From Paramacrobiotus metropolitanus (Eukaryota; Tardigrada; Eutardigrada; Parachela; Macrobiotidae), in contig NW_026570275.1 in assembly GCF_019649055.1 (NCBI RefSeq), positions 248,001 to 312,000 on the forward strand: a DNA stretch of 64,000 bases. The letters run 5' to 3'. Position 1 is the first letter of the stretch. Each line of letters begins with the position of its first letter. The notes under the pieces were generated by a model. That model was not told where the DNA came from and did not search any database. It saw only the letters and a list, made by a program, of their open reading frames with translations. Shown here one piece after another: positions 53,052-63,836 of the stretch. Made by a program: the position numbers and the translations under genes.

Positions 53052-53304
53052 TGACGCGGGTGATTTTAGGCACGTGGTCGGGTAGGTGGACCTGTTCGCT
53101 CAGCCCAGCTAAGCGTGTTGGTAGTTCCTCCGAATTTACGCGTTGCTCATTGCTTGAGGATGTGCTGGCTGGTGGCTGTTGAGATCTGAGTTGCCTTGCT
53201 GTGGCTTCTCTGCAGTATGCTGGAGGCTTCTTCAAGTGATTTTCCAGATAGGCTGCGCTGGATAGAATTCTCTGGCACTTTGAGCACTGTAGTGGGTTCG
53301 TCAT
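52819..53304 (-). CDS. N-terminal part of the non-LTR retrotransposon (C2H2-like finger)
   Basis: Starting at ATG 53304, CSKCQRILSSAAYLENHL and a following Cys form a C2H2/C2HC-like finger of the type found at the N-terminus of R2-group proteins, where it binds target DNA. The frame stays sensible until about 52860, where coding sense passes to the RT frame across a run of six G (C on the sense strand). A one-base length change in that run is the simplest explanation, either a mutation that killed the element or a sequencing error. Upstream, about 150-200 bases to 53500 may be its 5' UTR. Confidence 0.75.
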   Translation of the reverse strand: MTNPLQCSKCQRILSSAAYLENHLKKPPAYCREATARQLRSQQPPASTSSSNEQRVNSEELPTRLAGLSEQVHLPDHVPKITRVIVAQALQRTLENVTASNSVQAWTELLEFSYSTLGQPKAPPGKRKPMSFPNVIRRNIQNKVSPRNQPGTAKDSKNCRP

Positions 53305-53764
53305 CTTCCTTTCAAATAAACGTTCGAAGCAGCAACAGATCTGGGAGGCAGGAGATCAAATGAGAGTACTTAAAGAGTAAGGAACTGCGGAGGCACGATA
53401 ACTACGGGACAACTGCCACGACAGTCTCACGAGAAAAATTCTCCAGACTAGGTCCCGTAGCCACCCTCCGATACTGGATGAGGGAAATTTTTCATCTAGG
53501 GGCGATGACGAGCCCGTTTAGGAAAATATATTACCAATCCATCGATATTCTAAATACTGTACTTATGTATCTGATCCATTTCCAGCACCTGGTTATCGTA
53601 ATGTACAATGGTTCCCAATGAAATTGTACACTATTCCAAACGCTAAAAGTTGCGTCAGTTTACAATCAACAGAGTAACAACGACTGACCGAAGATTTGAA
53701 TAAAGTCAGATCAGATTCACAATCTGTCAACGTATCCAACGAAATAGGTTAAAGTTTTAACAAG

Positions 53765-54950
53765 CTATAACAAGAAAATTTCCTCTAATTTCTCATGATC
53801 CGGTATTGTGCCCATCACGCACATAGCGTTTCCTCTTTGAATCTGTATGGAGATCCGCTGCCGGAAAAATTCCTTTGCCCGTGGTTGCCCGGTAGTGGCC
53901 GCGACGAGGTGTCCGATTTTATCCACTAGCTTCTTAGCTCCGCCGCCCAAAGGTCCGTATGTTTCGAAGGCAGCGGCGACAAAATCGTACCTTGGCTGAA
54001 GCCACGCATGTTTTGCGAGCTTTTTTGTTTCGGCCAGTTCCGCTGCCGCACCGACATTGACGGATGTACGGTCAACATAAGAAGTTGCCAGAGTGTCAAC
54101 ACAGGTTACGTCTATTGCGAGTGGTTTACGACGTTCCCATGGGATAAGCGTAACTACATCCGGTCTTTTGTTACCCACTATGGCCAATCCTTTCGGTTCT
54201 ACTCTGGCAGGGAAACCGCCCGTCGTTAACGCGCGAGCGAACTCCCTGCTGATGCCATCGTGTCTAGGTAGTCGTCCGGCTGATCGTTTGCACCGCATTC
54301 CATGTCTCCCGAACTCGTCCACCCATTCGCCGCATTTACATTCATGAGGAGTTACGATAGGGGCACCTAATCGGAGAGCGACGCTGGTCTGAAAATCAAT
54401 ATTTTTTAACAGATTACCTAAGCAAGCAGCTGGTAATGCGTGAATCCAGTAACCGGATTCTGGTGTTGACACCGCCTTCAGATGTGCGACTTCTGTGGCG
54501 GAGACACCGAGTGCAGAAAGGTCAGAGAGGGCACGCAAGGTCGCAGGAGTGTCCCATGCTTTTTGGACGCTGTGAAGGGGTTCAGCCGGCACATCATTTA
54601 AACCTGTAAGCAACTTCCAGACCAGTGTTGCGGATGTTACATCGGTCGGTGGTAGTATCGGGCATAATTTAGAGATAAGCGGGCGCACAGAGGAAGCCGA
54701 TGCCAGGTAGGCGGAGGGAGCTAGCTCCTCGGTGCGTCGTATACCTAAACCACCCAATCGAACAGGAAGTGATGCCTGCATCCACGTAGGGTGATCCATT
54801 TTCACGTTAGTGATGGTCTCCACAGCAGCGCGAAAAGTTTGATCTAGGGCGTATAATTCTTCCGAAAACTGCCACGCCAAAGAAGTACGAAGGAGGTGAA
54901 CGATTTTCGGTACGGCAGGGCAATTTTTTAACAAAAACAGTGCATAACTG
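53765..54950 (-). CDS. 5'-truncated non-LTR retrotransposon, second family
   Basis: About 390 codons matching the C-terminal half of the neighbouring copy but clearly diverged. After the RT core are ASLPVRLGGLGIRRTEELAP, the knuckle CKCGEWVDEFGRHGMRC, KRPDVVTLIPWERRKPLAID (endonuclease core) and IQIQRGNAMCVMGT. The homology begins near 54950 in the segment matching ALFLLKC of the full copy, and everything upstream, including the RT catalytic motifs, is missing. This is the usual dead-on-arrival product of incomplete target-primed reverse transcription. No internal stop is seen, so it is young or the frame has been lucky. The first Met of the open frame is not a true start. Confidence 0.85.
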
Positions 54951-56081
54951 AGTACTTGTAGTGTTTATGATTAAATTTTCGAAAGATCTTTTTGCACACT
55001 GCGTATCACGCATATGCAAACAAAAAGATCATCATTTTAGTTTTTCGTCAAAGCTTACTTTACTAGATAAACTATTACGTTTTCGATTAAATTATAAATG
55101 AGTTATCAAAATCGATAAATCATTTATACTGAACGTTCTGTAATATTTTAGTGCTCGCAGTACGTAGTGACCAGTGCTTATTCACTGAACGTATCTGCGC
55201 GAAAGCATGTGTTTTGCGACTTTTGTCGTAATTTTTTATTCGATGGAAGTGAGACTAGATAACATAGAGCACTATTTCCCCCTCAAAATTCAGAAAATAT
55301 AAGTTTGTGTAGAAAGGTAAGAGACTATACTGTCGTATAGAATTATTAAAAAATATTGTCAGCTGCAAAGGTTAATCACCCGGCGGGGCTAAACAAATAT
55401 TTAACAAGGTAAATGAGTACATAACACTACATAGTACAATACATACTGTTTCTATGAAATTAATAATTATTGGCGTTTACCATTATAATTATTATTTGAA
55501 TTTTGGGACGACTGGATTCTTGGACCTTCAGTTTTCAAGCAGACATCTTAAAAAGCGCTTATAGTCGTCATTTTCATTGCGCTCAAGTGGTGGATCACAA
55601 ATTATAATATAGATAGTAGGTATGCTACAATTGTTGTTTTATGAAAGTAGTAAGCGATTACAGAATACGTTATCAAACTATTTATATTATCACTAACTAT
55701 CACATTGTTTTTCTCATACGTTGTTTACTGTAATGTACAATACGGTTCATGTTGCGAATGCCGGTTGCATCATAATGTATTGTACCACACATGTCTATGC
55801 AGGCTAGCCAGTGGCCGCTGTTGCATGTTCCTACGACGTGATATGGGGGCGCTACAGTCATCAAGCAAAATTCACCGCAAGAGAGCAGCTGCGCCTTGCT
55901 AATTTCGCGTATGTAATTTCCAGGTGATGTATTTACCGGTGTATGTAAAAAACTGGTTTTACTGTACTGTAATAACACTATTGTAACGGTATTGCCGATC
56001 CAACTTGGCTCCTTTTGCCAAGTTGACTCGCCAGTACACTCAGATGCAGGACGTATTAGTTTATACAGGACATATTATGTC
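54951..56081. other. Non-coding part of the insertion and its right border
   Basis: AT-rich without a recognised gene. It includes the right inverted-repeat end (to 55966) and a 115-bp piece absent from the right copy that carries an AACTTGGC/GCCAAGTT hairpin at about 56003-56025. Confidence 0.5.
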
Positions 56082-56416
56082 ACCTCCAATGCAAATGTAC
56101 GGTACAAATTTAAATAAGGCACATGCGTCCGCGAATACACAATCGCACTAAGTGACCATTTGATTGTTTTATTTGGCAGAAGCCAGTGCACATATCGGTA
56201 TGCTTGCGGAGATTTACACTAATTAAAACGATTAAGTTGCCATTTGTGAGATTGTGATCAACCATAATACTATAAGGTGATACTTTAACCACCGGACGTA
56301 TGTTATGGGTCCCGGCTATAAACTGATTAGTATGACGGCAGGCGGTATTATCTGGATTTTGAACTTTTGACTGCTCAAAGGCGCTGCAGTACTTATAGTG
56401 CACTGCCGGTACACTC

Positions 56417-56425
56417 ACTTCCGGT
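56417..56425. promoter_or_regulatory. ACTTCCGGT motif conserved between duplicate units
   Basis: ACTTCCGGT, followed by CAGTTCGTCCACG, is present here and twice in the right copy (60908-60916 and 60934-60942). It matches the ETS-family consensus. Conservation in otherwise drifting sequence hints at a regulatory role upstream of the HTH genes. This is inference. Confidence 0.35.
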
Positions 56426-56750
56426 GATCAGCGGGACAGTTCGTCCACGCACAACTTTATGAGCTGATTTTGACGCTCTTAGCCGACCGGTGGCTTTGTA
56501 ACATGACTGCCTTCAGTTTAGTTCAGTTTATTTCCGCGCAGACCAACCGTGGGGCACTCAAATAGTCTGGTCAATGGCAAATTTCAACAGTAAACAGCAA
56601 AAAATTTAATCAATTACTTGAGACGCATTAAAGAAAAGAAGACTTCAACAGAACCACAGGCAAACAGACTACTATATCCATCGTTCATAATTTTGTTCTA
56701 TATTATTGAATATTTTATTGATTATTGAATTTTATTGAATATTGAATTTC

Positions 56751-57040
56751 TTAAGCCTCATCGCTAAGGTCGTCTCTACCATGCTCGGGATGCCTCGGGA
56801 CTTCCGACTGACGCGAATTCTCATTGGGACTCAGGCGATTGACTACAGTCGGAGTTCGGACGGGCATGCTTACGAGCCAGCGGTGCAAGCTGATCTGCCT
56901 GCGGGGAAAGCTCATCTGCCATCCTTGTAAAGTCATCTGCCATCGCTGCACTGAATGCGTCAACAGCTTCACAACTGTCCAGCGGCAGCACGACGGTTCC
57001 TCCTTCCCGGGCGTCACATCTCTGCCTGTTCCTTTAAAGT
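56751..57040 (-). other. Possible exon conserved in both duplicate units (left)
   Basis: After a possible acceptor (CAG before AGATGTGACG near 57026) an open frame reads DVTPGKEEPSCCRWTVV and ends NENSRQSEVP...DLSDEA with a stop at 56751. The right unit has DVTPGEEEPSCSRCTAVE at 60987-61225. The best conserved part is the first 20 residues; the rest drifts. It could be a terminal exon of another gene or merely shared non-coding sequence. Confidence 0.3.
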
Positions 57041-57652
57041 TCACCCAGATAGTTATTCCAACATGACACAAAGCGTTCCCTGCGACTTTCGGGCTGGCAT
57101 TGACCATTGGTGATATTCAGGATGAATTCTGCTATGCGGGTGGAATTTTTCTTTAATGTGATCCATTTGACCTATCGTCAGCCGTTCGCATCCGGATGAA
57201 GTAATGTGAACGGCGGTGATTTCCTATGGAACTAATGCAGGTGGTACGTATACGCTTATACGGCATGGTAGTGGTTGCGCCACACGTCTTATTGCCAGTT
57301 TGCCGCCAAATATTACTGTACTTGGCTTTGCGAGTTGCCGGCACCATTGCGATAACCATGGCAATTGGCAAGTAAATTGCAGATAAAGTCTGAAATACCG
57401 TTAAACTAATTTTTTGATTGGAGAATTTTAAAATTACCGTCTAGCGAACGAAGAGCAGTCATGGGCGTAGTTTACAACTCATTCCTTTGCACAATGCCTT
57501 TGAACTATCACTCAGTTTTGGTAGCTATGACCGCAACGAATACGCACGCAAGCAGCACAAAACATATCTCAAACAATTCAAAAGCAATTACTTGTAGAGG
57601 AAAATAACAGCCATCAGTTCTTAATGTTATCGAAGGACGCGGATAATAATCG

Positions 57653-60005
57653 TCAGTTGGCGTGCTTAATGCAGTGCTGGAGCATTTTACTGGGTTGGCG
57701 GCTGCGGAACTGGCAGTCGGCGCAAGCCAGCAGAAAATTATCAGTGTGGCGTTTGTGTGACGGCGACATCAGATGGGAGAGAAAGGCCGTCTCGGCAGCC
57801 GTCTGGAATCCACACGCCTGGCAACGGTAACGACTGTCCCCGACCGGTCCGTGACACCCGATGACCGCGGTTTCGGCTTCCTTCACGCCATTGTCTGCTT
57901 TAGCTGCGTCAGTCACAGGACGCCGGTTCGTTTCCGGAGCAATTTCCAGCGGTTTCGCTGTGGCGTCACTTGTGATAGCTTCCGAACACTGGATCGCCAC
58001 CGGCTGGCTGGCTTCTTCTTCGGCGTTTTCTGCGTCTTCAAACTCATCGGAATCTGAATGTTCCTGAACAGTGGTCCTTGCAAGTGAGCGTGATTTCGGT
58101 CGCGACTGCCGACTGTCGGCACGATGACCAGATTTCTGTGGCTTTCGCCGGTCCTTGTACTCTGCATAAATTTTAGTGGTGAATATACAACTCACTAATG
58201 CGAATGGTGAACTAACTAAAGTGCAAAAAAGGCTGAAGTGGCTGCTGTAACTGTTCGTTAACTGTTAGACACAATGTCCCTACTTGTCCATCGACGGTCA
58301 GTAAAACTTCTTCCGGCCAAACGTACGACCTTGGCGATGGTCTGATGGTTGAGCTTGACCCGCCGGCAGATTTCCTCCTGGCTGACATTCTGATCGAACA
58401 GCTGCAAAATCTTGCTTCTTGCTTCAGCTGTGCGAGGGTGGTAGCGCTGATGATGACCCCCAACCCCATCTTCGAAAACAAGTTCGCTTTAACGTTACGC
58501 ATGATTAACATTGCGGATTAAAGCCTTGACACGTTCGTTAATCAGGCAGGTTTAAGTTGTATGTTGCATACGTACTGCACATTGACTGCATTCATTATGT
58601 CTGCATTCACTACTCACAACTTGTGAGTCACAAGCGAAAACAAATATTGTAGCCGTCCGCACAAGTTGCTCGGCAGAGTGAGGTGTACGGTTTATTTGCA
58701 CTCACATTGCTCGCTGTTTAGCGCAGTGTGTGCATGGGGAAGGCAACGGCCGGATCTGCCAATGGAGCAACTTGTGCGGGCGGCTACAGTACATTCGTGC
58801 CAAACATGTAACCGACGGTCCGGCAAACATCTATTTACACGGGCTTACTGTCAGACGGGCACTTGCCCATACGCAGCAGTTCTTGTTCGATTACGCGCTG
58901 GCCCAATCCGACACGCCGTACGATATGTGATGCACTGTAACCCTTATCGAAGAGTTCCCTGATGGTCTGCTGCTGTTTGTGTGTCACGGTAATTCTTGTA
59001 GTACATCGAGTAGCCCTGCAACAACTGTTCAAAATCGGGCGGCGCGTTGGCAATGCGGCAGTCGGCTCGGGCATTTCCGGTGACTGGCGATTGTCCCGCA
59101 GTGGCGATGCCGACTCATGGGGCTTTTCTCCTGACAGCTTACCTAAATATTATGCAAGAAAACAGGGACTTACGTTTAATTCACAATAGTATGATAACAA
59201 TATCAAGAGTTAGTTTCACTTAAACAAAACAACATTTTCTACAATACCCATGACAGAAGCGGCATTACCCCTTTGAATTGCTAAAGAAATATTCTGCCTC
59301 AAAAACATCTTGGATTTTGTAATAATAATCATCATTAATTCATGTCTTTTGATCTCCCCCTCAAATACCGAAAACTAAATATTTTTGCCAGTATTTCAGT
59401 TATAGCAGTACTGACAAAAATTAATAAAATTGTCGCAGTATCATGCGCTTACGTTTGCTATATCGAATGGTTGTCTTGCCGAGGAGGCGTAATTTCCGGT
59501 ACACTGTTGCAGGATTCAGTCGGAGACGGTGGGCAATTTCCGATACACCACGTCCTTCATCAAACAAGCGGACAATCTGCCTTTCTTGATCATTGCAGCC
59601 CACGGAATGCGCAGGATTCGGGCCTGTTTGGACGCCACCACTTTATAAAATGTTAGGCAATGCACACTACAGTAAATTTGCTGTGGTATAGGGACGTACA
59701 CTGGTGGTGGTTGCGCCCGGACAAAAGCTCGATCTCACAGCGAACATAGTGCAGGCTAGTTCCCACTTTCCTGACGATTTCTGCCACCGCACACCCCGCC
59801 GCATGCAGCGCTGCAATACGCTGCTGTTGCTCGGCGGTAGGCGCGCTGCAATTTGTGGCGCTGGCAGGCAGGCCTACAGGAACGGAACAAGATGAAATGG
59901 ATAGTTAGCGCAGGACATTGGAGATCCTGTGGTGCACCTACCAAGCGAAACTCTGCTATGGCTTGGCAACGAGTACTCGGTCGAAGTGCTACGACTGCGC
60001 GGCAT
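57653..60005 (-). CDS. Four helix-turn-helix modules plus two C2H2 fingers (right paralogue)
   Basis: Six exons on the minus strand: 60005-59942, 59873-59700, 59623-59453, 59142-58849, 58469-58284 and 58161-57653 (1398 nt, 465 residues), all introns phase 1. Exons 2-4 are exactly the lengths of those in the left paralogue (174, 171 and 294 nt). Modules: EQQQRIAALHAAGCAVAEIV, QERQIVRLFDEGRGVSEIAH, QQQTIRELFDKGYSASHIVR, and SKILQLFDQNVSQEEICRRV; then an acidic Ser-rich linker (EHSDSDEFEDAENAEEE) and two C2H2 fingers with the same spacing as the left copy. Conservation is strongest in the HTH modules and fingers and weak in the linker and introns, which argues that both copies are or were under protein-level selection. 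It is likely a sequence-specific DNA-binding protein. The modular origin may be a transposase-type HTH multiplied by exon duplication (inference). Confidence 0.8.
59216..59330 (-). pseudogene. 3' tail remnant of a non-LTR retrotransposon in an intron
   Basis: FLRQNISLAIQRGNAASVMG, then a short tail and stop, matches the conserved C-terminus of the non-LTR copies. It lies between the third and fourth exons of the right HTH gene, and the left paralogue lacks it, so it entered after the duplication or was lost from the left copy. Confidence 0.8.
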
Positions 60006-60530
60006 CCTTTTAGCGGTCATTTATCAGCCAAGATGTTGGTAGAAAATATTCCAAGAGCTTCGATTCTTCAAAAAAAGGTTCTTAAATACTTCATACGCAT
60101 AAAATGAACATGTTAGACCTCGTCCGAGTCACGTTCAAATACCATCAATTTCAAGCGCGTGAGTGCTGTTTCGATGGTGAACCTCTCTCTATCAAAATGT
60201 AAACGCGCCCACTGATACCATCAATAAGAGGGCATCCCACAAAGAAAACCATGTGCGCTGTATACAGTGTGTCCGCCTGCGTCCAGTTCAATTTTGATCC
60301 AAGAACAATGCCGCTGTTCTTCTCTGATAAATCTGAGTGGTGTTAAAAAGGCAACCCGGATTTATATATTGTTTGGTGGGTTGAGTGGTTGAAAAAGTAG
60401 TAGTGGCCTGCACTCACCAATTTTCAAGTAAATGCTCTGTCACCTCCAATGCAAACGTACGAGAGTTTGATCAAGTAACATGTGTCCGCGATTACAGGAT
60501 CGCATTCACAAGATTTCATTAATTACTATT

Positions 60531-60590
60531 GTTTCATTCTGTTTCATTCTGTTTCACTTTGTTCCTTTCATTACTTTCATTTTGTTTCAC
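60531..60590 (+). repeat. GTTTCATTCT short tandem repeat
   Basis: Two perfect and several imperfect 10-base units, followed by related T/C-rich sequence. Confidence 0.7.
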
Positions 60591-60986
60591 TAATACCTCC
60601 CGAAACGGATGTTGCGCGCACAAACGGTTTTTCGCCTATGTGTACGAATCCTTTGGCTTCGAAATCGAAATATCATAAAGCAATGCGAAAAAGGGTTTGG
60701 GAGCGCGCGACAGCGAAAGTTGCCGTGGATGTATGCTATGTACCGGGCCGAATCCCTTAATCGCACTATTATAAGAATCATAAGATGATACTTTAACCAA
60801 GGTGTACAGCATAAAGGAATAAAGGGATACAAGGGACACCTTGCTTAAAACTGTTTTTAGACTACTCAAATCCGCTGGAATAATAATAATGCATTGTCAG
60901 TACACCCACTTCCGGTCAGCTGTCATTACACCCACTTCCGGTGGTCAGTTCGTCCACGAAGAATTTTATTAGCTGACATTGACGCT

Positions 60987-61225
60987 CTATTTTGTACTCA
61001 CTGGCTTGCAATATGACTTTAGGTGTAACTGTACGCTGACACGGCACCCTTCCGGCTGACGGAAATTCTCATTCAGGCGATCGGCGATGTCTGTTGTCGA
61101 ACAAACGTGCTTAGGAGCTACCTGCGGACGGTAAGCGCTCTTCCTCAATGAGGAACGCGCTCCTGGTTGCACAGTAATTGCTTCAACAGCTGTACATCGG
61201 CTGCACGACGGTTCCTCCTCCCCGG
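60987..61225 (-). other. Possible exon conserved in both duplicate units (right)
   Basis: DVTPGEEEPSCSRCTAVE near 61215-61165 matches the left unit; the frame ends at 60987. A possible acceptor (GCAG before CGATGTGACG) lies at the homologous place. Same uncertainty as for the left copy. Confidence 0.3.
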
Positions 61226-61300
61226 GCGTCACATCGCTGCTTTATCCGCTGAAGTTCGCCGAGACAGTTTTTTCCAACCTACCAGCCCGAAACTGACAGG

Positions 61301-62015
61301 GAAACGCTTTGTGTCCGTGGCAGTTGGTAGTTTGTGAAATCCAGTAAGTATGAATTCGCCGGAGTTTTACTCGAGCCTGAGTAAATCAGCCCATTTAGTG
61401 ACGGCGTTTGTCTTCAGGCGATGGCTTGATCCTTTTTTTCCTGGATCGTGCCAGTCGAGTACACAATAGTGTAACAAACCAGATTAATGGGAGGCTCTTG
61501 GAAGGAGCCTTTCTTGTACCTTGATCCCAAACGTTTGATTGTGGTATTCCGTCGCTTTGCGGAGCTGGACGCAGCTCTGTATCGGATTGGCCAGCCACTG
61601 GCGCCGGCTATTTTTGGATTATACTTATCAGTCCTGATTCAGTTTTGTCTCTGGGCTTTATAGATTAGACTCTTCGCAATTAAAAAGGTCGTGCCACGCC
61701 TGAATCGGGGATCCTGCTATCCGTTCACATTCGTGCACGTGGCATAAAGCGTGGTACTGTTTTAAGCTGAACGAAAGCCGCAGATATTTCTACACTTATA
61801 GATCGGGTGCGCGGTGAATTTTTCTTCCAGTATGTCCCTCAAAGATTCACAGGTAGAACGCTTTGCGGGTGTCCATTTGGGCCACCTGACAATTGAGTCA
61901 CCTAACGTTTGGCCTACCGTACATTTCGGTGTTCTTGAATATGGATTTTTTAGGCCTCACAGTACTGCACAGTACTAGTATTACGGTGTTAGTTCTTTTG
62001 GGTTTCTAAGGGCTC
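61301..62015. other. Intergenic, no recognised gene
   Basis: No coding signal. It lies between the tandem duplication and a small inverted-repeat element. Confidence 0.45.
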
Positions 62016-62166
62016 GTCCCGAATTCGAAGCGAATCTTGTTGCGATACAGCAACTTTACCTCGCGAGGTGGCTTCGCGTAGCGTGTCTGTAGGCGTGGCC
62101 ACTGCATACAGCCACCTCGTGCGCTTGAGCAACCGTACCATAGCGAGATTCGCTTCGAATTCGGGA
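62016..62166. mobile_element. Compact inverted-repeat element of 151 bp
   Basis: TCCCGAATTCGAAGCGAATC at the left and its reverse complement at the right form perfect terminal repeats of about 21 bases, themselves partly palindromic (TTCGAA). Inner arms (CGAGGTGGCT / AGCCACCTCG) also pair. It is non-coding. I cannot place the family. Confidence 0.75.
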
Positions 62167-62725
62167 CAAGGCCTTAGTTTCATTGGTTTTCTTAGGTTTA
62201 TTCGTAGTTTTCTTAGGTCTTCTTAAATTCTTTAGGTGGCCCAAGTGTCACGAAAGCTTTTTTTAAAAACTGAACGAAAGCCAGGAGTTACGTGCTGAAG
62301 TTTTTACTTCAGTTGTAGATGAATAACAGCTCTGAAGTGTTACCAGAAATCTTGCTTGGCTGCTCAAGCGGCAGAAGGAGTTTCTAACGTACAGAGAATC
62401 AAATCAATCAAATCTAATTACTGGGTTGTAAAGTTAAATTTAAATGGCATTGGCTTGTACAATTTGAAATAAAGTGGCACATTTAAAAAAAAAGTCAAAT
62501 CAATGTGACTATTTGATTACCTTTCCAATCTGTAAGTTAGAACGAGAGAAAGCCGCTCTAACTATATACAGTGCCAACTGCCCAGTGTGTTTTGGGAAGT
62601 GTCCCTTAATATGTCAACTGGAATAGCTTTTTAATTAGAATTTGTCAGTGCTGGAACAGCCATTTGTAACGTACTGATTAAAGTGTTCTCAGCAATGCTC
62701 ACGACATTTAGGGCACAACCTAATC
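62167..62725. other. Intergenic, no recognised gene
   Basis: T-rich sequence with TTTTCTTAGG-type repeats near 62170-62230. Nothing else seen. Confidence 0.45.
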
Positions 62726-63160
62726 GGTTGAATAATGAAGCGTTCTATAATTATTGCAGGTAAGCGTTAATAGTTTGGCACCAACGGTCATCGTAAGCCT
62801 TGGGATTTTTTTTCTGTTAATATTTTTGTTTAAATGAGATATTTGTGGCACGATTAATAATTAAGCGTTCTATAGGTTGAATAATTAAGCGTTCTATAAT
62901 TATTGCAGATAAGCGTTAATAGTTTGGCACCAACGGTCATCGTAAGCCTTGGGATTTTTTTTCTGTTAATATTTTTGCTTAAATGAGATATTTGTGGCAC
63001 GATTAATAATTAAGCGTTCTATAGGTTGAATAATTAAGCGTTCTATAATTATTGCAGATAAGCGTTAATAGTTTGGCACCAACGGTCATCGTAAGCCTTG
63101 GGATTTTTTTCTGTTAACATTTTTGCGTAAATGAGATATTTGTGGCACGATTAAAGTAGT
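62726..63160 (+). repeat. Three tandem copies of a 149-bp unit
   Basis: Units start at 62726, 62875 and 63024 (GGTTGAATAATKAAGCGTTC) and include TTTGGCACCAACGGTCATCG and TGAGATATTTGTGGCACGAT. They differ at a few positions. The first has TTGCAGGTAAGC where the others have TTGCAGATAAGC. Confidence 0.9.
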
Positions 63161-63836
63161 AAATTGTTTTAGTCCATACTTTTCGCGGACACCAGCAATG
63201 GTTTTTCCAATAATTGTGGGCGAATACGACAACGTACGATATCATGAAATGTCAAGCAACGATTTACCTCACATTGAGAAAAAAATAAGTTATAGCGTTT
63301 TTCACAAACATCAGCAGCTGTAACATTTCTGTTTGTAAGTAAGCGGTCGGAATGCTGTTGTGACCCCGCGTTATTGTCAAATCTGTCTTTAAAAGGAGTG
63401 TTTTTCTACTAGGAATGCGCTGCAGTGTTTCATTTATTCCACCATTCATTTTGTCCTCCATTCATTTCGTCCACCATCCATCCACTTACAGCGTGTCTTA
63501 CAGTTTAATTGACTGCTTTTGCCACTCTAAACTGTATTGAACGATTGTTAGGTTTCTTATGTCTGATGTTCTCCTTTTTTATGTTTTCCTACGTTTTCGT
63601 ATATCTTCGCACGTCTTTTTGTTTTTTTCTAAGGTTTTTATGTTTTCCTATGTTTCCTTACTTGTTGTAAGAAGATGCCAGTATGATTTAAGACACTAAT
63701 GTAACCTATCGTTTGCAATTGTAGTTCAGTGTGCGCTGTGGGCCGCATAACTCGAACTCGTAGATTTCGAAATTTACTTTAATCATTCACAAAAGCTATC
63801 AATTAAACAAATAAAAAACAGAAGCATCACGCAGCA
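63161..63836. other. Intergenic, no recognised gene
   Basis: T-rich low-complexity sequence around 63560-63660. No coding signal. Confidence 0.45.

Larger units (their letters stand above)
50177..55966. mobile_element. 5.8-kb insertion bounded by MITE family A ends, with nested retrotransposons
   Basis: The left end (TAGAGTAAAACCTGG, then GGTTAAAGCAAACCGTATGT) matches the right end of the 181-bp element at 3826-4006, and the right end, read on the minus strand (TACAGTAAAACCAGT, then TACATACACCGGTAAATACA), matches its left end. Both arms continue inward to an AATTAGCAA-GCRCAGCT block, so the inverted repeats are longer than in the small element. No transposase gene is visible. The interior is filled by two non-LTR retrotransposon copies in the same orientation. 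The insertion splits the left copy of the tandem duplication and is absent from the right copy. Confidence 0.65.
47265..57150. repeat. Left copy of a 4-kb tandem duplication, split by an insertion
   Basis: 47265-50175 matches about 57335-60430, and about 56082-57150 matches about 60450-61300, in the same order and orientation. Together these make one unit of about 4 kb. The material between (50177-55966 and a short extra piece to 56081) is absent from the right copy. The boundaries are approximate and read by eye. Confidence 0.75.
57335..61300. repeat. Right copy of the 4-kb tandem duplication
   Basis: It abuts the left copy (which ends near 57150) head to tail and carries the whole unit without the 5.8-kb insertion. 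It contains the right HTH/zinc-finger paralogue and the possible upstream exon. It has its own small insertion, a retrotransposon tail at 59216-59330 in the third intron, counting from the start codon, which is missing from the left copy. Confidence 0.75.

Noticed and set aside
56751-57107. A 118-codon protein-coding gene
   Set aside because: Only the first 20 residues after a possible acceptor are similar in the duplicate unit. The rest has drifted too much to assert coding, so it is listed only as a possible exon.
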